DNA of 45,183 bases, taken from NCBI GenBank assembly GCA_902622825.1, contig CACNRH010000006.1:1-45183 (forward strand), given 5' to 3'. A program made the position numbers and the translations under genes. A model generated the notes under the pieces. It worked only from the letters and a program-made list of their open reading frames with translations. It was not told the DNA's origin and did no database searches. Positions 39,770 to 45,183 of the stretch are shown in pieces (position 1 is the stretch's first letter; each line of letters opens with the position of its first letter). Source of the stretch: an uncultured Pelagibacteraceae bacterium (GTDB taxonomy: Bacteria > Pseudomonadota > Alphaproteobacteria > Pelagibacterales > Pelagibacteraceae).

Positions 39770-40992
39770 TAGTTTTTTATAATTTCAGATAGACTTTGTC
39801 TCTTTCTAATTATTTTCACGTGATTTTTATCTATTAAAATTTCAGCGGGAAGTGGTTTTGTATTGTAATTAGATGATAATACTGACCCATACGCACCAAC
39901 ATCTAATATAGCTACATAATCTTCCTCTTTTATTTTGTAATATTTTTTGTAACTTGAGAATTTACAGCTTGTTTCGCATATTGGACCAACAAATTCTAAA
40001 TTTTTCATGCTTTGACTTTTCGATTTTATTAAAGGAACTATAGAATGATATGCGCCGTAAAGTGCTGGCCGCATAAAATCATTCATTCCAGCATCAATAA
40101 TTACAAAAGATTTTGAAATAGAATTTTTGATGTATTGGATTTTTGAAACTAGTATACCTGTATTTCCGATAATTGCTCTTCCCGGTTCAAAAATGATATT
40201 GCAATTATACTTTTTTTTAAACTTATTAACTAAATTAGAATAATTATTTAATTTAATTCTTTTTTCTTTAGAACTATAGGAGATACCAAAACCACCTCCT
40301 AGATCAATAAATTTAAAATGAGTTTTTGTTTTTCTAATAATTTCCTCTATTACTTTTAAAGTTTTTTTAAAAGGGATATCTGATAGTATTTGACTACCAA
40401 TATGTACACTCAAAGAATTCAATTCAATATGTTTAAACTCTTTTAAATTTTTACATACTTCTATAAGTTTTTTTCTTGATAACCCGAACTTATCCACTGC
40501 TCTTCCCGTTGAAATTTTTCCAAGAGTTTTCGCGTCTATATCAGGGTTTAATCTTAAACCAATAGATGTTTTTCTTTTACTTGATTTAGATAATTTATTT
40601 ATTAAAGCAATTTCACTGTATGACTCTGCATTAATCAACAAAATTTTTCTTTTAATTGCCATCTTTAATTCATCAGTGCTTTTTCCAACACCAGAAAAAA
40701 CTATCTTTTTAGGGCTTATTCCAGCATTTAAAACTTTTAATAACTCCCCACCTGAGACAACATCAGCTCCAGCACCGAGACCTTTAAGTATTCTCAATAT
40801 TTTTGGGTTAGAATTTGATTTAACTGAGAAGCAAATCAAAGGATTTATTTTTTTAAATACTCTGCAAAACTGTTCAAAATTATCTTTAATAGCTTTAGCG
40901 GAATATAAATAAAATGGCGTTTGATTGTTTTTTGCAATTTTCAAAACATATTTATTTTCAACTGATAATTTATTACCTCTATAATTAATCAT
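39769..40992 (-). CDS. lysA: Diaminopimelate decarboxylase
   Basis: LysA makes lysine from meso-diaminopimelate. It is a fold-III PLP enzyme of 407 aa: TPFYLYSAKAIKDNF start region, PLP lysine in ICFSVKSNSNPKIL, SGGELLKVLNAGI, LNPDIDAKTLGKISTG, SVHIGSQI, IDLGGGFGISY, FEPGRAIIGNTG and the active-site VGPICETSCKF. It overlaps the small lipoprotein gene upstream by 4 bp (ATGA) and plsC downstream by one base. Confidence 0.97.
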   Translation of the reverse strand: MINYRGNKLSVENKYVLKIAKNNQTPFYLYSAKAIKDNFEQFCRVFKKINPLICFSVKSNSNPKILRILKGLGAGADVVSGGELLKVLNAGISPKKIVFSGVGKSTDELKMAIKRKILLINAESYSEIALINKLSKSSKRKTSIGLRLNPDIDAKTLGKISTGRAVDKFGLSRKKLIEVCKNLKEFKHIELNSLSVHIGSQILSDIPFKKTLKVIEEIIRKTKTHFKFIDLGGGFGISYSSKEKRIKLNNYSNLVNKFKKKYNCNIIFEPGRAIIGNTGILVSKIQYIKNSISKSFVIIDAGMNDFMRPALYGAYHSIVPLIKSKSQSMKNLEFVGPICETSCKFSSYKKYYKIKEEDYVAILDVGAYGSVLSSNYNTKPLPAEILIDKNHVKIIRKRQSLSEIIKN

Positions 40993-41111
40993 AATTGTAG
41001 CTCAATATATTTATTTAATTCTTTTTTTTCACTAAACTTAGGATCTGACTTTTTTCCACATGAGGAAATAAGAAGAAAAAAAATAATCACGGATAATGTT
41101 AAATTTTTCAT
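40989..41111 (-). CDS. lptM: LptM-like small lipoprotein (40 aa)
   Basis: A 41-codon frame sits between argH and lysA, with ATGA overlaps at both ends. It encodes MKNLTLSVIIFFLLISSC GKKSDPKF..., a lipoprotein signal peptide with lipobox ISSC (lipidated Cys18), then CGKKSDP and a short charged tail. LptM/YifL lipoproteins, which stabilise the LptD LPS translocon, have a CGxKGP-type motif just after the Cys and lie next to lysA or dapF. Motif and position agree, but Gly-Pro is Ser-Asp-Pro here and the protein is only about half the E. coli length. Confidence 0.75.
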   Translation of the reverse strand: MKNLTLSVIIFFLLISSCGKKSDPKFSEKKELNKYIELQL

Positions 41112-42493
41112 AGATCTTTTTTATATCTTTTAATCATATTTTTTACATTTTTGCTCGAAGTTCCTCCATATGATTTTTTGGAGTTCATTGAATTTTTTAC
41201 CTCAAATATTTGTAATATCTTTTTATCTAAATTCTTGTAAAATTTTTTTACCTCATCAAAACTGAGTTCGTTTAGATTCTTACCTTTTTTTTCTGCATAG
41301 TTTACTAATTTTGAGGAAATGTTGTAAGACTCCCTAAATGGAATCTTTTTTTGCTTTACTAAATAATCTGCAAAATCGGTTGCAGTAGTAAAACCACTGT
41401 TTGCCATATTTAACATTCTTTTTTTATTGGGTTTAAGATTTTTAATTAATTCAGAGCTTAATGAAAGGGTATCTTTCAAAGTGTCAAATCCATCAAAAAC
41501 TAAAGATTTATCATCTTGCAAATCTTTGAAATAAGATATTGGCAAACCTTTCATTATAGTAAGCATAGAATTAAGTTTTCCGTAATTGATCCCGGTTCTT
41601 CCTCTGATTAATTCAGCAGGATCAGGGTTCTTTTTTTGCGGCATAATTGATGATCCAGTTAACATTTTATCGTCAAAATCAATTAATTTATAAGCGTCTG
41701 AATTCAATATGATAAAGTCTTCCGCCAATCTAGATAAATGCATCGCACAAACTGCACAAGCATAAAGAAAATCTATAGCAAAATCCCTATCCGAAACCGT
41801 ATCAATAGAATTGGAAGTCGGTTGCTTAAAACCAAGTTTTTTTGAGGTATAAAATCTATCTATGTTGTAAGAAGTACCTGATAATGCCGCAACTCCAAGA
41901 GGTGACTCATCTAATAAATCTAAATTATTATTAAATCTCTCTCTATCTCTTTTTAACATTTCAAAATAGGCTAAGAGATAATGAGCAAAAGACACTGGCT
42001 GAGCATTTTTCAAATGAGTAAACCCTGGCATTACAGTATCTATATTCTTTTCTGATTTTAAAAGAATAGATCTCATTAATTTACTAATCTCATAAATAAT
42101 TTCTTTAGTTGATTTTTTAACCCATAACTTAAAATCTGTTACTACTTGATCATTTCTGGATCTAGCAGTATGAAGAAAGCCTGCGGAGGGGCCAATAATT
42201 TCAAAAAGTTTTTTTTCAATATTTAAATGAATGTCTTCATACTTGGCCTCGAACTTAAATTTTTTACTATCAATAAGTTTTTCAATTTTTTTTAATCCAG
42301 CTATAATTTTATTTCCATCTTTAATAGGAATAATTTTTTGTTTTATAAGCATTTGAGTATGCACTTTTGAGGCAAAAATATCTTGCTTATACAACCTTTT
42401 ATCAATATGAACTGACGCGCCTATTCTTTCAAATAACTTTGAAGGTGATCCTTTAAGTCTTTTTGACCATACGGTTTTATTTTTATTTTTCAT
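41108..42493 (-). CDS. argH: Argininosuccinate lyase
   Basis: ArgH cleaves argininosuccinate to arginine and fumarate. The fumarase/aspartase-superfamily signature GSSIMPQKKNPDPAELIRG is at about residues 282-300 and holds the catalytic Ser. GFLHTARSRNDQVVTDFKLW and MPGFTHLKNAQPVSFAHYLLAY are the other conserved regions. Length (461 aa) is normal. It begins the minus-strand chain argH-lptM-lysA-plsC and is divergent from the thioredoxin-like gene across only 28 bp. Confidence 0.97.
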   Translation of the reverse strand: MKNKNKTVWSKRLKGSPSKLFERIGASVHIDKRLYKQDIFASKVHTQMLIKQKIIPIKDGNKIIAGLKKIEKLIDSKKFKFEAKYEDIHLNIEKKLFEIIGPSAGFLHTARSRNDQVVTDFKLWVKKSTKEIIYEISKLMRSILLKSEKNIDTVMPGFTHLKNAQPVSFAHYLLAYFEMLKRDRERFNNNLDLLDESPLGVAALSGTSYNIDRFYTSKKLGFKQPTSNSIDTVSDRDFAIDFLYACAVCAMHLSRLAEDFIILNSDAYKLIDFDDKMLTGSSIMPQKKNPDPAELIRGRTGINYGKLNSMLTIMKGLPISYFKDLQDDKSLVFDGFDTLKDTLSLSSELIKNLKPNKKRMLNMANSGFTTATDFADYLVKQKKIPFRESYNISSKLVNYAEKKGKNLNELSFDEVKKFYKNLDKKILQIFEVKNSMNSKKSYGGTSSKNVKNMIKRYKKDL

Positions 42494-42521
42494 TTTAGTA
42501 TGCTATTCAATTTAAATTAAT

Positions 42522-43055
42522 ATGAAAATTAGTAAATCTTTTAAAGTCTATATTCACACTTTGTTGATTACATTTATCTGCTCTTATTCATATGCAGATC
42601 AACAAATTATCAAGAATTTTAGTGTTCACGAAAGTCCTATTCTTATTAAGAACATAAAATTCAAAGATTTCAATCTCCAAGACGTGGATCTAAATCAAAA
42701 TAAAGGCAACATCGTGGTATTAAATTTTTGGGCTACTTGGTGCGCTCCTTGTAAAAAAGAAATGCCATCTTTAAGCGAATTATCAAGAAAATTACCTAAT
42801 TTGAAAGTATATGCAATAAATATGGAAAAACCGAATATTAAAAAGGTGCAAAATTTTTACAATAAATTGGAAATTAATAATATCAAAATTTACTTTGATC
42901 CTGAATTTAATTTAGCAAAAAAATTTAGAATGCGAGGTCTTCCAACAACTATTTTTTTAGACAAATCTGGAAATGAGTTTGCAAGAGCTATCGGTGAAAT
43001 TGATTTTAATTCTAAAAAATTAATAGAGTTGCTAGAAAAAAAAATTAATCTTTGA
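42522..43055 (+). CDS. TlpA-like periplasmic thioredoxin
   Basis: The protein has a signal peptide (MKISKSFKVYIHTLLITF..., probable cleavage after SYA near residue 26) and a thioredoxin domain with the redox motif WATWCAPCKKEMPSL near residue 77 and the cis-Pro in GLPTTIFLD near 143. TlpA/ResA-type proteins reduce disulfides in apocytochrome c or cytochrome oxidase copper sites. 177 aa is typical. Being next to argH is common in alphaproteobacteria. The exact substrate is not shown by the sequence. Confidence 0.9.
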   Translation: MKISKSFKVYIHTLLITFICSYSYADQQIIKNFSVHESPILIKNIKFKDFNLQDVDLNQNKGNIVVLNFWATWCAPCKKEMPSLSELSRKLPNLKVYAINMEKPNIKKVQNFYNKLEINNIKIYFDPEFNLAKKFRMRGLPTTIFLDKSGNEFARAIGEIDFNSKKLIELLEKKINL

Positions 43056-43245
43056 AAAAATAAGCCAAAATTACAAGAATAATTATTGCTATAAATTGTA
43101 AAAGCACCCTTAATTGCATTAACTTATTTGAGTATTTTTTGCTGGTACTTCCACCTTTAAATAAAGTATAAATACCCAAAATTAAAACAATGGCAACAGC
43201 ACCTAATAATGTGAAACCTATTAGATTAAAAATAAACTCGGACAT
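43045..43245 (-). CDS. Twin-transmembrane HIG1-domain small protein
   Basis: A 66-aa protein with two membrane helices (about residues 5-28 and 45-63) joined by a polar loop GGSTSKKYSNKLMQLRVLLQ. The loop with NKLM-LRVLLQ matches the HIG1-type family found in alphaproteobacteria and mitochondria, where HIG1 proteins associate with cytochrome c oxidase. A respiratory-complex role is an inference from the family. It converges on the TlpA-like gene (11 bp overlap) and is divergent from the hydrolase gene over only 15 bp. Confidence 0.8.
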   Translation of the reverse strand: MSEFIFNLIGFTLLGAVAIVLILGIYTLFKGGSTSKKYSNKLMQLRVLLQFIAIIILVILAYFFKD

Positions 43246-43260
43246 AATAAACTTACTATC

Positions 43261-43914
43261 ATGAGCTACTCGTTGAATACAACAATTATTAATCCTATTT
43301 CAAAACAAAAACCAAAAAATGCAGTGATACTTTGTCATGGTTATGGTGGGGATGGTAACGATATTTCAATATTAGCGAATTATTGGAAAAATTATTTACC
43401 TGATACAATATTTCTATGTCCTGATGCTCCAGAAAAGTGCGCTGTCAGTTCAGTCGGATATCAATGGTTCGATTTAATGGATCAGAGCAAACAACAAATT
43501 CTAACTAAATCTCTTGTTGCGGAGATGAAACTTAATCAATTAATTGATGAAGTGAAAGTTCAAAATAATTTAGAAGCTAACAAAATAATTTTAGGAGGAT
43601 TCAGTCAAGGATGCATGATATCTTTACAGACAGGTATCAAAAGAAAAGATAAAATTAATTCTATAATAGGTTACTCAGGAAAAATAATTGATACTGAACA
43701 CTTATCTAAAAATATTGTATCAAGACCAAAAGTCATTTTGATGCATGGGGATAAAGATGAGATTGTACCAATAAATTTTTTTCTGGAAGCAAAAGAATTT
43801 TTCATTAAGAATAATTATCCAATTGAGTTGAAATCCTTCAAAAACTGCGAACATAGGATACCTCAAGAAGGATCAAGCTTAGGGTTAGAGTTTATAAAAA
43901 AAAATTTATATTAA
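43261..43914 (+). CDS. Alpha/beta hydrolase of the phospholipase/carboxylesterase family
   Basis: The 217 aa protein is a typical small carboxylesterase (YpfH/acyl-protein thioesterase-like). Oxyanion region VILCHGYGGDGND near residue 22, nucleophile elbow GGFSQGCMI near 117, Asp in LMHGDKDEIVP near 165 and His in CEHRIPQEG near 200 form the full catalytic triad. WFDLM near 72 is also family-typical. The natural substrate cannot be told. Its ATG is only 15 bp from the start of the divergent HIG1 gene, so any promoter must lie inside that gene. Confidence 0.9.
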   Translation: MSYSLNTTIINPISKQKPKNAVILCHGYGGDGNDISILANYWKNYLPDTIFLCPDAPEKCAVSSVGYQWFDLMDQSKQQILTKSLVAEMKLNQLIDEVKVQNNLEANKIILGGFSQGCMISLQTGIKRKDKINSIIGYSGKIIDTEHLSKNIVSRPKVILMHGDKDEIVPINFFLEAKEFFIKNNYPIELKSFKNCEHRIPQEGSSLGLEFIKKNLY

Positions 43915-43930
43915 TTACCAAAATTACACC

Positions 43931-43959
43931 TTGATATAGTTTTTAGTTTCAGATAACTT
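43931..43959 (+). promoter_or_regulatory. Possible promoter for the HNH gene
   Basis: TTGATA (43931-43936) and TAACTT (43954-43959) are 17 bases apart in the 51-bp gap before the HNH gene, close to its ATG. The -35 is good and the -10 is weak. If used, the 5' leader would be only a few bases long. Confidence 0.35.
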
Positions 43960-43965
43960 TTAAGT

Positions 43966-44535
43966 ATGATTATTTCTTCTAGTGATCGAGTACCTTTAGA
44001 AAAATGTCCTGCTTTAGTATTGAATGCAGACTTTAGACCTTTAAGTTACTACCCACTTTCATTATGGTGTTGGCAGGACGCTGTAAAGTCAGTTTTTTTA
44101 GATCGAGTAAGTATTGTTTCAAATTACAAAAGAAAAATAAGAAGTCCATCCTTTGAAATGAATTTACCGAGTGTAATAGCTTTAAAAAATTTTATAAAGC
44201 CTTCGGAGAATCCAAATTTTACAAGGTTCAACGTTTTTTTAAGAGATAAGTTTGCATGCCAATATTGTGGGGATAAAAAAGATTTAACTTTCGATCACTT
44301 ACTACCTAAATCTAAAGGAGGTATAACTGATTGGGAGAATGTTGTTACAGCTTGTTCAACTTGCAACGTAAAAAAAGGTGGAAAGCTTTACGAAAAAAGT
44401 GGCATGAAACTTTTTAATAAACCTTACAGACCATCAGTTGATGACCTTCACAGAAATGGCAGAAATTTTCCTCCGAATTTTTTACACGAAAGTTGGATGG
44501 ATTATCTTTATTGGGATATAGAACTTGAACCTTAA
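43966..44535 (+). CDS. Standalone HNH endonuclease-family protein
   Basis: A 189 aa protein with a conserved N-terminal half (ALVLNADFRPLSYYPLSLWCWQDAVKSVFLDR) and an HNH domain: CQYCG near residue 103, DHLLPKSKGG near 115, WENVVTACSTCN near 126. The two CxxC pairs are the structural zinc site and the Asp-His of the DHL segment starts the metal site. The C-terminal FPPNFLHESWMDYLYWDIELEP is also conserved in what I recall of alphaproteobacterial relatives. It is not near a restriction, intron or phage gene, so a housekeeping nucleic-acid role is more likely; no function is established here. Confidence 0.9.
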   Translation: MIISSSDRVPLEKCPALVLNADFRPLSYYPLSLWCWQDAVKSVFLDRVSIVSNYKRKIRSPSFEMNLPSVIALKNFIKPSENPNFTRFNVFLRDKFACQYCGDKKDLTFDHLLPKSKGGITDWENVVTACSTCNVKKGGKLYEKSGMKLFNKPYRPSVDDLHRNGRNFPPNFLHESWMDYLYWDIELEP

Positions 44536-45069
44536 TTAGTACTTTTCTGAAATCGCTATTGCGATCCTAGAAGAAGTTTTAATTACCTTATCTAAAACTT
44601 TATAAACTCCTTTTTTAGTAGCACCTTCCTCATAAGCAATGTCCTTGTGATCTAACTCATCCTGTCTAAACTTAACTATTTTTGATTTTAAATCTTTTTC
44701 ATCATCACCTAATTTATAAGTTTGGCTCTTGTAATGATCATCAATTACTTCCTCTACGGATGCAGTACATAACATTGCAGCTTTTTTTCCTAACATTGCA
44801 GTTCCAAAACCTAACGTTATTCCTAATAGATCCCATACAGGTAGGAACCTAGTTGGTTTAATATTTCTTTTTTTTATTTCACTATCAAAGAATTCATAAT
44901 GCTCGGTTTCATGAACCTTCATGTCTTCTATTTTTCTTTTCAGCTCTTCATCTTGCTTAAATGTTTTGAGTGCTAAAAGTTGACCTTCATAGATCTTGAT
45001 AGCACCTCTTTCGCCGGCATGATCTACTCTGATAATTTCTTCAAGTTCTACTTTATTTGTTTTTTTCAT
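44536..45069 (-). CDS. coq7: Demethoxyubiquinone hydroxylase (Coq7 family)
   Basis: Coq7 hydroxylates demethoxyubiquinone in ubiquinone synthesis. It is a di-iron four-helix protein: first ligand Glu in IRVDHAGERGAIKIYEGQL, ExxH in KVHETEHYEFF, Glu in SVEEVIDDHY and ExxH-type DELDHKDIAYEEGA. Length (177 aa) matches the alphaproteobacterial form. Its stop abuts the stop of the convergent HNH gene with no intervening base. It overlaps the upstream dsbB-like gene by 17 bp. Confidence 0.95.
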   Translation of the reverse strand: MKKTNKVELEEIIRVDHAGERGAIKIYEGQLLALKTFKQDEELKRKIEDMKVHETEHYEFFDSEIKKRNIKPTRFLPVWDLLGITLGFGTAMLGKKAAMLCTASVEEVIDDHYKSQTYKLGDDEKDLKSKIVKFRQDELDHKDIAYEEGATKKGVYKVLDKVIKTSSRIAIAISEKY

Positions 45070-45183
45070 ATTTTTTTATTAATACACTCGTTATAGCAAT
45101 AATTAATAGTGAAAAAATAAGATTAATTGTAGCAAGCGAAAGGCCAAATAGTTTAAAATTTACTGTTTTACAGCTGATTTGTA
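45053..45183 (-). CDS. dsbB: C-terminal end of a DsbB-like disulfide bond formation protein (partial)
   Basis: The last 42 codons of a minus-strand gene enter the window from the right edge: QISCKTVNFKLFGLSLATIN, then a hydrophobic helix (LIFSLLIIAITSVLI) and a basic end KKYEKNK. The pattern Cys-(x)5-6-LFGLSLA-x-N followed by a final membrane helix matches the C terminus of DsbB, where the periplasmic Cys pair precedes TM4. The stop lies 17 bp inside coq7. Only the end is visible, so the call is moderate. Confidence 0.6.
   Translation of the reverse strand, partial: QISCKTVNFKLFGLSLATINLIFSLLIIAITSVLIKKYEKNK

Noticed and set aside
43966-44535. HNH gene as part of a restriction, CRISPR or anti-phage system
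   Set aside because: Neighbours are a hydrolase and coq7; there is no methyltransferase, repeat array or other defence gene, and the protein looks like a conserved chromosomal family.

Overview
The window is a gene-dense, very A+T-rich stretch of an alphaproteobacterial chromosome. The small genes, one- to four-base gene overlaps, A/T homopolymers, near-absence of intergenic DNA, Lys/Ile/Asn-rich proteins and gene order (sdhCDAB, mdh, sucCDAB-lpdA, priA-atpHAGDC, rplU-rpmA-obgE-proBA, metX-metW, hisC-tyrA) all point to a streamlined marine lineage of the SAR11/Pelagibacterales type. This placement rests on composition, gene content and order read by eye, not on a phylogeny. I saw no rRNA, tRNA, CRISPR array, IS element, integrase or prophage. 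No gene-free stretch exceeds 300 bases; the longest, about 175 bp at 36906-37081, holds a riboswitch and divergent promoters.

Layout. (1) 1-27875, all on the plus strand: the end of trmD, then rplS, leuCDB, asd, sdhCDAB, mmsA, mdh, two surface-polysaccharide-type genes (a polytopic GT-C-like protein and an FkbM methyltransferase), sucCD, sucAB, lpdA, priA and atpHAGDC. Most of the oxidative TCA cycle thus sits beside the F1 part of ATP synthase. (2) 27865-34363, minus strand: rplU, rpmA, obgE, proB, proA, nadD, rsfS, ctpA, rppH, read from a good sigma70-like promoter before rplU. (3) 34429-36905, minus: metX, metW, gloB behind a SAM-II riboswitch with its own terminator. (4) 37082-39065, plus: hisC, tyrA. 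(5) 39062-42493, minus: argH, a 40-residue LptM-like lipoprotein, lysA, plsC. (6) 42522-45183: a TlpA-like thioredoxin, a HIG1-type twin-TM protein, an alpha/beta hydrolase, a standalone HNH protein, coq7 and the end of a dsbB-like gene.

How the genes fit together. Acetyl-CoA and propionyl-CoA from valine/thymine breakdown (mmsA) enter a TCA cycle whose 2-oxoglutarate-to-oxaloacetate half is largely here. Complex II feeds quinone, whose synthesis needs Coq7, and the proton gradient drives ATP synthase, whose F0 genes must lie elsewhere. The amino-acid genes cover steps to Leu, the Asp family, Met, Pro, Arg, Lys and Tyr.

Most notable points. Both predicted heme b axial histidines of complex II (one each in SdhC and SdhD) are replaced by Phe, while the quinone-site residues remain. 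The metX leader carries a complete SAM-II aptamer whose 3' end can pair with the adjacent terminator as an anti-terminator, so the switch logic can be read from sequence. Otherwise the window is largely conserved core genome. I did not find a convincing undescribed multi-gene system.
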